A DNA stretch of 7,992 nucleotides from Gemmatimonadaceae bacterium (GCA_025357975.1 JANYKY010000073.1:1-7992), one strand, 5' to 3'. Positions 1 to 6,929 are shown, counted from the first letter of the stretch. The notes: generated from the letters alone by a model not told the origin. Program-made: numbers and translations.

Positions 1-567
1 GCGAGAATCGTTGCAATCAAGCCAAGCCATCGCGGGACTGTAACGTTGGTGCGCGAGCTAACCCGGGCAGGAACGAGACAGACTGGAGATGCACCCGCGC
101 CCATGAAGGTAAACAAGGATCAAGGGAGATCTGCCGTGTACGGAATCGAAGACATCATGAGAGTGCTGCCGCACCGATATCCATTTCTCCTCGTTGACCG
201 CATCCTTGAGATCGAGCCGGGGAAGCGCATCGTTGGTCTCAAGAACGTCACGATCAACGAGCCTTTTTTTCAGGGCCACTTTCCTGGTCATCCAATCATG
301 CCTGGAGTGCTGATTGTGGAGGCTATGGCGCAGGTTGGCGGGATGTTGCTGATGGGAGATCTCGAGGATCCCGATACAAAAGTCGTCTACTTCATGTCGC
401 TCGATAACATCAAGTTCAGGAAGCCGGTAAGACCAGGAGACCAGCTGATCTTCGAGCTCGAGATCATTCAGATCCGCGGCACGGTCTGCCGCACCAAAGG
501 AGTCGCAAAGGTCGATGGCGAAGTGGTTGCGGAAGCCGAGATGGCGGCGATGGTTCGCGATAGATGA
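1..567 (+). CDS. lpxC/fabZ: Bifunctional LpxC/FabZ fusion, 3' part (UDP-3-O-acyl-GlcNAc deacetylase C-terminus + 3-hydroxyacyl-ACP dehydratase)
   Basis: The frame is open from base 1 with no stop, so the gene starts upstream of the window. The first codons read [17 protein letters not shown], which resembles the LpxC C-terminus; the His at 28–30 falls where the family has its catalytic 'GH' histidine. A linker of about 25 residues leads into a complete FabZ hot-dog domain from about base 136. Seen there: [10 protein letters not shown], the [11 protein letters not shown] loop (catalytic His codon 277–279) and EAMAQ (catalytic Glu codon 319–321), with the usual 14-residue spacing. LpxC removes the N-acetyl group in the committed step of lipid A synthesis; FabZ dehydrates 3-hydroxyacyl-ACP, the same precursor pool that feeds lipid A. 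Both are cytoplasmic. Such fusions are known in Bacteroidota and relatives. The stop overlaps the lpxA start (ATGA). Less likely, this is a separate fabZ starting at ATG 103 or GTG 136. Confidence 0.88.
   Translation, partial: ARIVAIKPSHRGTVTLVRELTRAGTRQTGDAPAPMKVNKDQGRSAVYGIEDIMRVLPHRYPFLLVDRILEIEPGKRIVGLKNVTINEPFFQGHFPGHPIMPGVLIVEAMAQVGGMLLMGDLEDPDTKVVYFMSLDNIKFRKPVRPGDQLIFELEIIQIRGTVCRTKGVAKVDGEVVAEAEMAAMVRDR
122..138 (+). promoter_or_regulatory. Possible internal ribosome binding site and GTG start for free FabZ
   Basis: AAGGGAG at 122–128 lies 7 nt before an in-frame GTG at 136–138. Starting there would give [19 protein letters not shown], the normal N-terminus of a stand-alone FabZ. 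The site lies in the linker between the LpxC and FabZ domains of the fusion. It could let the cell make free FabZ as well as the fusion protein. This is inferred from spacing only; the match could be chance. Confidence 0.35.
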
Positions 568-1343
568 AGCGTTCCGGAATTCATCCTTCTGCGATTGTGT
601 CTGCACAGGCACGACTTGGCGAAAGAGTCGAGATCGGGCCGTTTGCAATAGTCGGTGACGGGTGCGAGATCGGCGACGACTGCGAAATCGCCGCGCGTGC
701 AACTCTCGAGCGCGACGTGAAGCTCGGTACGGCCGTCAAGGTTGGTATCGGAACCGTCCTCGGCGGCGCGCCGCAGGATCTGAAGTACGCCGGTGAGCAT
801 ACGACGGTGGAGATCGGTGACGGCACTGTGATTCGCGAATACAGCACGGTGAATCGCGGAACTGCGCAATCGTTCAAGACAACCGTCGGGTCAGATTGTT
901 TGCTCATGTCCTACGTTCATCTCGCCCATGACTGTCATATCGGCAACGGAGTGATACTGGCGAACGGCGTTCAACTCGCCGGGCATGTTGTGATCGAAGA
1001 CAAGGCAACTCTGTCCGGCCTCTCGGCTGTACACCAGTTTGCGAGAATAGGGCGCTACAGTTTTATCGGCGGAATGTCGCGTGTGTCAAAGGACATTCCG
1101 CCGTTCCTGAAAGCGGTGGGAAATCCCCTCAAACTGTACGGCCTCAACAGCATCGGTCTCCAGAGGAACGGGTTTGCGGACGATGTGTTGCGCGAGCTGA
1201 AGCGTGCGTATCGGCTTTTCTTCCGGTCGGACCTCAACGTTTCCCAGGCGATGCAGCGGGCGGAGTCAGAGCTTGAGATGTTTCCTGAGGTGCGCGAGCT
1301 GATCAGTTTTGTAGAGGCGAGCGGGCGGGGAGTCGTCATCTGA
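564..1343 (+). CDS. lpxA: UDP-N-acetylglucosamine acyltransferase LpxA
   Basis: This enzyme transfers a 3-hydroxyacyl chain from ACP to the 3-OH of UDP-GlcNAc, the first step of lipid A synthesis, in the cytoplasm as a trimer. The 259-residue length is normal. The N-terminal two thirds (about residues 6–185) are hexapeptide repeats of a left-handed beta-helix, opening with [14 protein letters not shown]. The catalytic His is His122 in LAHDC (E. coli His125), and AVHQF carries His157 (E. coli His160). Gly170 in the IGGMS segment aligns with E. coli Gly173, the acyl-chain ruler residue. The C-terminal helical domain contains GLQRNGF and ends at GRGVVI. The ATG overlaps the preceding stop as ATGA, suggesting translational coupling to the LpxC/FabZ gene. 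LpxA and LpxC catalyse consecutive steps, so the pairing makes metabolic sense. The family call is secure; acyl-chain length and sugar preference are not. Confidence 0.97.
   Translation: MKRSGIHPSAIVSAQARLGERVEIGPFAIVGDGCEIGDDCEIAARATLERDVKLGTAVKVGIGTVLGGAPQDLKYAGEHTTVEIGDGTVIREYSTVNRGTAQSFKTTVGSDCLLMSYVHLAHDCHIGNGVILANGVQLAGHVVIEDKATLSGLSAVHQFARIGRYSFIGGMSRVSKDIPPFLKAVGNPLKLYGLNSIGLQRNGFADDVLRELKRAYRLFFRSDLNVSQAMQRAESELEMFPEVRELISFVEASGRGVVI
1327..1342 (+). promoter_or_regulatory. Shine-Dalgarno and probable CTG start of the oxidoreductase gene
   Basis: GGGGAG at 1327–1332 is followed, 7 nt later, by CTG at 1340–1342, which overlaps the lpxA stop as CTGA. In this frame there is no ATG, GTG or TTG between the stop at 1286–1288 and the GTG at 1364. 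Starting at GTG 1364 would cut off the first beta-strand of the Rossmann fold. The site therefore decides the start in favour of a rare CTG codon. Confidence 0.6.
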
Positions 1344-2344
1344 CGCAACCAGTCAGGATCGGTGTGATTGGAGCAGGCAGTCTCGGCTTTCACCACATCC
1401 GCATTCTTCGCGACATGGATACGGTGGAGCTCGCCGGTTTTGTAGAGAGCAATGACAGCCGCGCGGAACAGGTTGCGTCAGAGCTCGGCGTTCGCCGTTC
1501 TGACGATGTGGCGGCGCTGCTTCAGAAAGCAGACGCCGTGACGATTGTCGTGCCTACTCCGGCGCACTACGCGGTTGCAAAGTCCGCCCTCGACGCTGGC
1601 AAGCATGTCTTTATCGAGAAGCCGATTTCGGCAACGCTGGAGCAGGCTGACGAGCTTTTGCAGATAGCGGCGACGAATGGATGTGTCGTCCAGATCGGCC
1701 ACGTGGAGCGTTTCAACCAGGCCGTGAGGGCCGCACTGCCTTATGTGCACCAGCCACGCTTCATCGAAAGTGAGCGCCTGGCGTTGTTCAGTCTCCGCGG
1801 CTCCGATGTAGCTGTGGTTCTCGACTTGATGATCCATGACATCGATCTCGTGCTCACCCTGGTGGGCGATACCGCTGAGGAAATCTCGGCTGTAGGTGTG
1901 CCTGTTCTTACACCAACCCTCGACATCGCCAATGCGCGCGTGACGTTCTCGTCCGGCGCTGTCGCCAATATCACTTCGAGTCGCATCTCGCGTGACCGTG
2001 TTCGGAAGATCCGAATTTTTCAACAGAGCGGATATTTGTCCCTGGATCTCGCGTCAGGAACTGGCGAGTTCTTCCGTTTGAAAAAGCAGATCGACTCGAT
2101 GCAGCCTCCGGTCGGGCCCGTGAACATCACGGACTACGTGGATCGCATCAAACTCACCGCTCCCGAAGGCGAGCCCCTGCGACTGGAGTTCGACAGCTTT
2201 GTCACGGCGCTGCGAGGAGACGCGCCAGTCGTGGTAACTGGCGATGATGGACGCAAGGCACTCGCGGTTGCGCTTCGCATCGTTGAAGAGATCGAGCGCA
2301 CGCGGCCGGCATTTACTGGAGAGACTGCAGCGGCCCGTGCCTGA
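1340..2344 (+). CDS. Gfo/Idh/MocA family NAD(P)-dependent oxidoreductase in the lipid A operon (GnnA-like candidate)
   Basis: A 334-residue protein if translation starts at CTG 1340 ([16 protein letters not shown]); 326 residues from GTG 1364, but that start removes most of the first Rossmann strand. Seen: the dinucleotide loop GAGSLG (residues 11–16), the family's EKP motif (93–95), GHVERFN (120–126) and MIHDIDL with His166 and Asp169, typical of the C-terminal catalytic domain. Family members oxidise or reduce sugar hydroxyls, often on nucleotide sugars. Its place between lpxA and lpxB implies a substrate in lipid A or LPS synthesis. A precise precedent is GnnA, which oxidises the 3-OH of UDP-GlcNAc before GnnB transaminates it to the 3-amino sugar, giving amide-linked lipid A chains. 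No gnnB-like aminotransferase is in the window, so the exact role is open. The start overlaps the lpxA stop by 4 nt; the end overlaps lpxB by 8 nt. Confidence 0.87.
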   Translation: MTQPVRIGVIGAGSLGFHHIRILRDMDTVELAGFVESNDSRAEQVASELGVRRSDDVAALLQKADAVTIVVPTPAHYAVAKSALDAGKHVFIEKPISATLEQADELLQIAATNGCVVQIGHVERFNQAVRAALPYVHQPRFIESERLALFSLRGSDVAVVLDLMIHDIDLVLTLVGDTAEEISAVGVPVLTPTLDIANARVTFSSGAVANITSSRISRDRVRKIRIFQQSGYLSLDLASGTGEFFRLKKQIDSMQPPVGPVNITDYVDRIKLTAPEGEPLRLEFDSFVTALRGDAPVVVTGDDGRKALAVALRIVEEIERTRPAFTGETAAARA

Positions 2345-3446
2345 AGTAGTCTTCGTTGCTGGAGAAGCTTCCGGCGACCTGCATGCGTCGGGCGTTGCAG
2401 CCGAGTTAGCGCGACTACGTCCAGACCTGCAGATGACGGGCTTCGGCGGCCCTCTGATGGAGAAGGCGGGGGTGAAGCTATTCGACAAGTACGAAACGGG
2501 TGTAATGGGATTTGCTGAAATTATTGCCCACATTCCACGTCACTACTTCCTCTTGCAATCGCTTCGGGAAAGGTTCGCGAAGAATAAGGTCGCGTTGCTG
2601 GTTGTGGTCGATTATCCCGGCTTTAACATGAAGGCGGCAGCGGCAGCGGCAGAGCGCGGAATTCCAGTGCTCTATTACGTGACGCCGCAGGTTTGGGCAT
2701 GGGGCGCGAATCGCCTGCCCAAATTAGCGAAGATCATCACGAAGGCTGCCGTGATCCTCCCATTCGAGGAAAACCTGCTCCGCGGTCATGGGATCGATGC
2801 GACATTTGTCGGACATCCTCTTCTCGACCGAGCGCAAAATCTTCCTTCGAAATCGCAGGCTCGCGCGACCCTCGGACTTTCTGACAGTGAACCAGTACTT
2901 GCCTTGTTTCCCGGAAGCCGGCAACAGGAGATCGACCGTCACATCGATGATTTCGTCGCATCGGCGAAGGCAACACAGAAATTTATTCCGGGCCTGCAGA
3001 CAATCGTCAGTGTTGCGCCGGCCATTACACTCGATCCCGAGCGCTGCCCGTATCGACTCGTTCATTCAGCATCATTCACCGTACTGAGGGCGGCCGATGC
3101 GGCGCTTTGCAAGAGCGGTACAACGACTCTCGAAGCTGCGATTTCGGATACGCCTTTAGTGGTTGCTTATCGCACGAGTGAAATATCATATCTGCTCGCT
3201 CGTTTGATGGTGACCATTCCACACATCGGACTTGTCAACGTCGTGGCGGGCCGGGAAGTCGCGCGTGAATTTGTTCAGGATGATCTGTCACCGGCGAAGG
3301 TGAGCGTCGAGCTCGAGAGATTACTTGATCCGATCGACACGGAGCGAGCTCGCGTACTGGAGGGTCTGGCTGAGGTTCGGGGAAAGCTCGGAACTCCGGG
3401 AGCTGCCCTGCGGGTCGCACAGATGGCCGCAGAAATGGTGCGCTAA
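2337..3446 (+). CDS. lpxB: Lipid-A-disaccharide synthase LpxB
   Basis: This GT19 glycosyltransferase condenses UDP-2,3-diacylglucosamine with lipid X to give the beta-1,6 lipid A disaccharide 1-phosphate, at the inner face of the cytoplasmic membrane. I chose GTG 2337 because MPEVVFVAGEASGD places AGEASGD at residue 8 as the family expects; the frame stays open back to 2244, but those residues look like read-through of the preceding gene. The protein is 369 residues, close to the usual 370–390. Seen: DYPGFN with Asp92 (the conserved Asp near residue 98 in E. coli), TPQVWAW (116–122), VGHPLLD, FPGSR (191–195) and SGTTTLE (260–266) for UDP binding, then IPHIGLVN and a REVAREFVQ tail motif. It overlaps the oxidoreductase gene by 8 nt and abuts the acyltransferase gene with no gap. 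GGAGAG at 2318–2323 is a rather distant possible ribosome binding site. Confidence 0.96.
   Translation: MPEVVFVAGEASGDLHASGVAAELARLRPDLQMTGFGGPLMEKAGVKLFDKYETGVMGFAEIIAHIPRHYFLLQSLRERFAKNKVALLVVVDYPGFNMKAAAAAAERGIPVLYYVTPQVWAWGANRLPKLAKIITKAAVILPFEENLLRGHGIDATFVGHPLLDRAQNLPSKSQARATLGLSDSEPVLALFPGSRQQEIDRHIDDFVASAKATQKFIPGLQTIVSVAPAITLDPERCPYRLVHSASFTVLRAADAALCKSGTTTLEAAISDTPLVVAYRTSEISYLLARLMVTIPHIGLVNVVAGREVAREFVQDDLSPAKVSVELERLLDPIDTERARVLEGLAEVRGKLGTPGAALRVAQMAAEMVR
2634..2652 (+). repeat. Three tandem GCGGCA hexamers inside lpxB
   Basis: GCGGCA occurs three times in a row, followed by one more G, and encodes six alanines in LpxB just after the DYPGFNMK segment. Slippage by one unit would add or remove two alanines without a frameshift. 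It is short and probably neutral. Confidence 0.5.
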
Positions 3447-4100
3447 GTGTCGCTGTCACGAAGCGATGTTCCATTGAAGATGAGGCTCTCGGTGGTCGGC
3501 GGCGGAGGGCTTCTTCGTGCGTTGTCGGCCACATGGCGATACAAAGTCGTGGACGATAGTGAAGTGAAAAAAATGCGGAAGGATCACTCGCCCATCCTCT
3601 TCGCGCTGTGGCATGGCCAGATGCTGCCCTTGCTCTGGTATCACCGCAATCAGGGAGTTGCGGTTGTCGTGAGCGAGCACAATGACGGGGAGATAATTGC
3701 TCGCATCCTCGAGTGGATGGGCTATCGATTGATTCGTGGATCGACATCACGGGGTGCTGACCGTGCCTTGCTTGGCATCGTGAAAACGTTGAAGCAGGGG
3801 AACGACGTTGCGATCACGCCTGATGGTCCGCGAGGTCCAGCCAGAAAGTTTGCTCCAGGCGCCGTCGTTGCCGCGAACCGTGCAGGTGTGCCGATCATCC
3901 CAGCGCTTGCGCATGTGGATCGCGCGTGGAAGCTCTCGAGCTGGGACGGTTTCATCATCCCCAAACCTTTCGCGCGAATCACCATCGCTTACGGTCCGCC
4001 GACTCGCATTCAGGTACCAACAACGCGCCAGGCTGCTGCCGAAGCTCCGCGACTTGAGGGTTTGATGTCGGACGCGCTCGACATAGCGTGCGCTTCGTAA
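3447..4100 (+). CDS. DUF374 lysophospholipid acyltransferase family protein (LpxJ-like lipid A late acyltransferase)
   Basis: A 217-residue protein of the DUF374 branch of the LPLAT acyltransferases. Seen: LWHGQMLPL with His56, then VSEHNDGEIIARIL, RGSTSRG (97–103) and TPDGPRGP (124–131), the family's hallmark blocks; GVPIIPA follows. Some DUF374 proteins (LpxJ of Helicobacter and Campylobacter) add the secondary acyl chain to lipid A. Its place between lpxB and lpxK supports that role here, but the acyl donor and position acylated are inference. GTG 3447 directly follows the lpxB stop; an in-frame ATG at 3480 would give a protein 11 residues shorter, starting MRLSVVGGGG. Neither has a strong ribosome binding site, so coupling to lpxB is likely. 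The hydrophobic N-terminal stretch fits membrane association. The gene end overlaps lpxK by 13 nt. Confidence 0.88.
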   Translation: MSLSRSDVPLKMRLSVVGGGGLLRALSATWRYKVVDDSEVKKMRKDHSPILFALWHGQMLPLLWYHRNQGVAVVVSEHNDGEIIARILEWMGYRLIRGSTSRGADRALLGIVKTLKQGNDVAITPDGPRGPARKFAPGAVVAANRAGVPIIPALAHVDRAWKLSSWDGFIIPKPFARITIAYGPPTRIQVPTTRQAAAEAPRLEGLMSDALDIACAS

Positions 4101-5119
4101 ACCGAATCTGGGAAGGGGACGATCCGGCCGAGCGGCTGGCCCGAGCGGTCTTAATTCCGTTCGAAGCGGTTTACCGCGGCGTCGTTGCGATCCGGGGCGA
4201 GTTGTATGATCGGTCGCTTGCGGAGGTGTCAGGTTCTTCCATCGCAGTCGTCAGCATCGGCAATCTCACCGTCGGCGGTACAGGTAAGACTCCCGTTGCG
4301 GCATGGATCGCTTCCCGGCTTTCGGATCTCGGGATGAAGCCGGGCATTGTGCTACGGGGATATGGTGGTGACGAAGTAATGGTTCATCGCAGGCTCAATC
4401 CCGGAATCGATGTCGTTGCAAATGTAAATCGCGCTGCGGGAATTGCAGCGATCGCGGCCAACGGTGCGACGGTGGCCGTCCTCGACGACGCATTCCAGCA
4501 TCGGCGGGCAATGAGACACGTGGACATCGTGCTGTTGAGCGCCGACAGCTGGACCAGAAAGCGCCGATTGCTTCCTGCAGGACCCTGGCGCGAGCCCCTC
4601 GAAGCGATTCAGCGAGCCTCGCTCGTCCTCATCACACGCAAAGCGGCAGCGCCGCAGCAGGTCGCGGATGTCTTGTCTGCACTTGGCGTAGCCGGCCCGC
4701 GGGTGCCGCAGGCCGTTATTACACTGGCGATGGACACGATTTGCAGCGCAACTGGCACTATGAGATCGCAGCATCTTTCAACGCTGAGCGGAAAGAGAAT
4801 CCTCGCGCTGAGTGCAATCGGAAATCCAGGGGCCTTCGCTGCCCAGCTGCGCGCGCTTGGAGCGGATGTCATCAACTGCGCATATCCCGATCATCACGCG
4901 TTTTCGCCGACTGACGTCATCGATATCGTCGCGAGATCGCGGCCTGCGGAGCGCATCGTCTGTACCCTCAAGGATGCGGTGAAACTGGGCCCCATCTGGC
5001 CTGCCGACGCTCCGCCATTATGGTATGTTTCCCAGACCGTTTCAATCGAAAGTGGAGCGGCAGAAATCGACAGGATTCTCGCGAGAATCCAGTCGCACAA
5101 TTCATCTCAACTCACTTGA
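4088..5119 (+). CDS. lpxK: Tetraacyldisaccharide 4'-kinase LpxK
   Basis: LpxK phosphorylates the 4' position of the tetraacyl disaccharide to give lipid IVA at the cytoplasmic side of the inner membrane. The 343-residue protein begins with IWEGDDPAERLARAVLIPFEAVYR, the usual amphipathic membrane-binding start. The P-loop GGTGKTP lies at residues 63–69 after SIGNLTV. Next come RGYGGDE (90–96), DDAFQHR (133–139; usually DDG), LLPAGPWREP, DHHAF (His269 and His270, near the expected catalytic-dyad His) and TLKDAVKL (usually TEKDAVK). Compared with E. coli LpxK, recalled from memory, about 19 residues between GYGG and DEP are missing, so the loop before the catalytic Asp region is compact. GTG 4088 lies inside the end of the DUF374 gene (13-nt overlap). 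The start has no clear ribosome binding site. Function is likely intact since the key residues are present. Confidence 0.95.
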   Translation: MRFVNRIWEGDDPAERLARAVLIPFEAVYRGVVAIRGELYDRSLAEVSGSSIAVVSIGNLTVGGTGKTPVAAWIASRLSDLGMKPGIVLRGYGGDEVMVHRRLNPGIDVVANVNRAAGIAAIAANGATVAVLDDAFQHRRAMRHVDIVLLSADSWTRKRRLLPAGPWREPLEAIQRASLVLITRKAAAPQQVADVLSALGVAGPRVPQAVITLAMDTICSATGTMRSQHLSTLSGKRILALSAIGNPGAFAAQLRALGADVINCAYPDHHAFSPTDVIDIVARSRPAERIVCTLKDAVKLGPIWPADAPPLWYVSQTVSIESGAAEIDRILARIQSHNSSQLT

Positions 5120-5145
5120 GTCCGGAGAAAGCATCCTCCGGATTT
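5118..5145 (+). terminator. Hairpin between lpxK and gdhA; weak terminator or attenuator
   Basis: TCCGGAG (5121–5127) pairs perfectly with CTCCGGA (5136–5142) around an 8-nt loop. Two G·U pairs and one A-U pair can extend the stem outward to 5118–5145. The following TTTCGCTCAATTT is only a poor U-tract, so termination would be partial. It fills most of the only intergenic gap in the window, between the lipid A genes and the glutamate dehydrogenase gene. No convincing promoter is visible in the gap. Confidence 0.4.
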
Positions 5146-5160
5146 CGCTCAATTTGACCA

Positions 5161-6468
5161 ATGGCTACTGACCTTCGCACGGCAACTGACTCGATTGTAA
5201 GGCCCGATAAAGACACCTTTCTCAACGAAGAAAATCCATTCGAAGCAATGATGCTTCGGTTCGACAGGGCAGCTGAGCTGCTGGATCTGGAGCCGGGGCT
5301 TTACAAGGTGCTGCGACACCCGGAGAAGCAGATCATCGTGTCGATTCCGGTGATGAAAGACAATGGCGAGGTAGAGGTTTACACGGGTTACCGGGTGCTC
5401 TACAACACGTCCCGAGGGCCCGCGAAAGGTGGTATTCGCTTCGACATGCAGGTGACGCTCGAGGAAGTGAAAGCGCTCGCCGCGTGGATGACCTGGAAGT
5501 GCGCAGTGGTGAACATTCCATTCGGGGGCGCCAAGGGCGGAGTAGTATGTGACCCGCACACCATGAGCATGCATGAGCTCGAGCGTCTGACGCGCCGTTA
5601 TACTGCCGGCATCATCCAGATACTTGGCCCCGATTCCGACGTGCCTGCCCCCGATGTGAATACGAACGAGCGTGTCATGGCCTGGATCATGGACACTTAC
5701 TCCATGCACGTGGGCCACACGACTACTGCCGTCGTAACTGGTAAGCCAGTCGAAATGGGTGGGTCGCTCGGGCGCCGGGAAGCGACTGGGAGAGGCTGCA
5801 TGTTCGTCACCAAGGAGGCTCTCGCGCACCTCGGATTGCCGATTGATGGAACGACGGTCGCAGTTCAGGGATTCGGAAACGTTGGCTCAGTGGCAGCGCA
5901 GCTTCTGCATCGCGAGGGTTGCAAAATCGTCGGCATTGGCGACCGGTCGGTCTCGTTGTATGACAAGAACGGAATCGACGTTGACGACGCCGTTGCGTAT
6001 GTAGCGAAACACCGTTCACTGGACGGATACGGCAAAGGTGAAGTGATCAGCGGAGCCGACCTCCTGAGCCTCGACGTCGACGTCCTGCTGCCTGCGGCCC
6101 TCGAGAACGTCATTACGACAAAGAATGCAGGAAACATTCGGGCCCGGATTATCTGCGAGGGTGCGAATGGTCCGACGACGGCAGCAGCCGATTCGATCCT
6201 CGATGAGAACGGCGTCTTCGTCATTCCGGACATTCTCGCAAACGCAGGCGGCGTGACTGTCTCGTACTTCGAGTGGGTGCAGGATCGAGGTGGCTACTTC
6301 TGGACCGAGCAACTGGTAAACGATCGGCTGCGTGACATCATGGTCAACAGCTTTCAGGACGTGCTCGCGCTTTCGAAGCAGCACAGCGTGAATATGCGCA
6401 CGGCGGCTTACATGCTGGCGATCAGCCGGGTCGCGACCGTACACCGGTTGCGTGGCATTTACGCCTGA
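5161..6468 (+). CDS. gdhA: Glu/Leu/Phe/Val family dehydrogenase, NAD(P)-dependent glutamate dehydrogenase
   Basis: This cytoplasmic, normally hexameric enzyme interconverts glutamate and 2-oxoglutarate plus ammonia. The 435-residue length is typical of the small hexameric class. The substrate-binding and catalytic residues fall at the same numbers as in Clostridium symbiosum GDH: Lys89 in PAKGGIRFD, Lys113 in MTWKC, Lys125 in FGGAKGGV and Asp165 in VPAPDVNT. The C-terminal Rossmann domain has GFGNVG at 237–242, then GANGPTT and a [17 protein letters not shown] block. I cannot tell NAD from NADP use. ATG 5161 gives an N-terminus leading to NEENPFEAM, common in this family. The bases before it (CAATTTGACCA) show no Shine-Dalgarno, so the transcript may be leaderless or weakly initiated. 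It follows the lipid A genes after a 41-nt gap with a hairpin, and has no obvious functional link with them. Its stop overlaps the rlmH start. Confidence 0.95.
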   Translation: MATDLRTATDSIVRPDKDTFLNEENPFEAMMLRFDRAAELLDLEPGLYKVLRHPEKQIIVSIPVMKDNGEVEVYTGYRVLYNTSRGPAKGGIRFDMQVTLEEVKALAAWMTWKCAVVNIPFGGAKGGVVCDPHTMSMHELERLTRRYTAGIIQILGPDSDVPAPDVNTNERVMAWIMDTYSMHVGHTTTAVVTGKPVEMGGSLGRREATGRGCMFVTKEALAHLGLPIDGTTVAVQGFGNVGSVAAQLLHREGCKIVGIGDRSVSLYDKNGIDVDDAVAYVAKHRSLDGYGKGEVISGADLLSLDVDVLLPAALENVITTKNAGNIRARIICEGANGPTTAAADSILDENGVFVIPDILANAGGVTVSYFEWVQDRGGYFWTEQLVNDRLRDIMVNSFQDVLALSKQHSVNMRTAAYMLAISRVATVHRLRGIYA

Positions 6469-6929
6469 TGCGCTTGATGGTCGCAGCGGTCGGGAAGCCG
6501 CGAAACACCGATTTGGCGGCTGCAATCAGCGAGTATGAGACACGGGCGGCGCGGTATTGGCCGCTCGCGGTTCATGAGGTTAGAGAGGAGCGGGCGTCGA
6601 GTAGTGACACGGCGACACTGCGCGGGCGCGAAGGACAGCGCCTGGTGGAAAAAGTAGGCTCCGCTCGGATCGTCGCGTGTGACCCGGGCGGAAAGAGCTA
6701 TTCTTCCGAAGAATTTGCGACATGGCTTCACCGCGAGCGCGAACTCGATCATGATACGGCATTTGTCATTGGGGGAGCATTTGGGCTGTCCGACGAAATC
6801 CTGCAGAAAGCCGCAATGAAGCTGGCGCTCGCTCCTTGGACGCTGCCTCATGAGCTCGCGCGTCTCGTTCTCGCGGAGCAGCTGTATCGTGCGGGCTCCA
6901 TCATTCGTGGCGAGCCTTATCACAAGTGA
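6468..6929 (+). CDS. rlmH: 23S rRNA (pseudouridine-1915 N3)-methyltransferase RlmH
   Basis: RlmH is a SPOUT-family enzyme that methylates N3 of pseudouridine 1915 in helix 69 of 23S rRNA on assembled 70S ribosomes, using SAM. The 153-residue length matches the family (E. coli 155). Seen: the start [13 protein letters not shown], then FVIGGAFGLSDE (from Phe99), the SAM-binding trefoil-knot loop, followed by TLPHELARLVLAEQLYRAGSIIRGEPYHK, the very conserved C-terminus ending in Tyr-His-Lys. ATG 6468 shares one base with the gdhA stop (TGATG), suggesting translational coupling; ATG 6477 is a possible alternative three codons on. It lies 9 nt before the methyltransferase gene. Confidence 0.97.
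   Translation: MRLMVAAVGKPRNTDLAAAISEYETRAARYWPLAVHEVREERASSSDTATLRGREGQRLVEKVGSARIVACDPGGKSYSSEEFATWLHRERELDHDTAFVIGGAFGLSDEILQKAAMKLALAPWTLPHELARLVLAEQLYRAGSIIRGEPYHK

Noticed and set aside
58..702. Long open frame on the minus strand (214 codons)
   Set aside because: It lies antisense to the fabZ domain and the start of lpxA, both unambiguous by motif. Its translation is rich in Arg, His and Ser with no recognisable domain, as expected from the complement of GC-rich coding DNA.
2244..2336. 31-residue N-terminal extension of LpxB from ATG 2244
   Set aside because: The extension overlaps the end of the oxidoreductase gene and reads as a basic, low-complexity segment. LpxB proteins normally start a few residues before AGEASGD, which fits GTG 2337.
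5010..5160. Possible gdhA promoter (TATG-rich stretch near 5018–5029; TTGAG and TTGACC motifs near 5116 and 5154)
   Set aside because: No pair of −35 and −10-like elements has acceptable spacing before a plausible start site, and the TTGACC lies right next to the start codon. I could not support a promoter call.
6073..6084. Perfect 12-nt palindrome GACGTCGACGTC
   Set aside because: It encodes an alternating Asp-Val stretch within the conserved part of the glutamate dehydrogenase gene. A chance result of codon use is more likely than an operator.
6700..6714. Dyad ATTCTTC / GAAGAAT with one central base
   Set aside because: It lies inside rlmH and encodes Tyr-Ser-Ser-Glu-Glu-Phe. A one-base centre cannot form an RNA hairpin, and no adjacent promoter suggests an operator.
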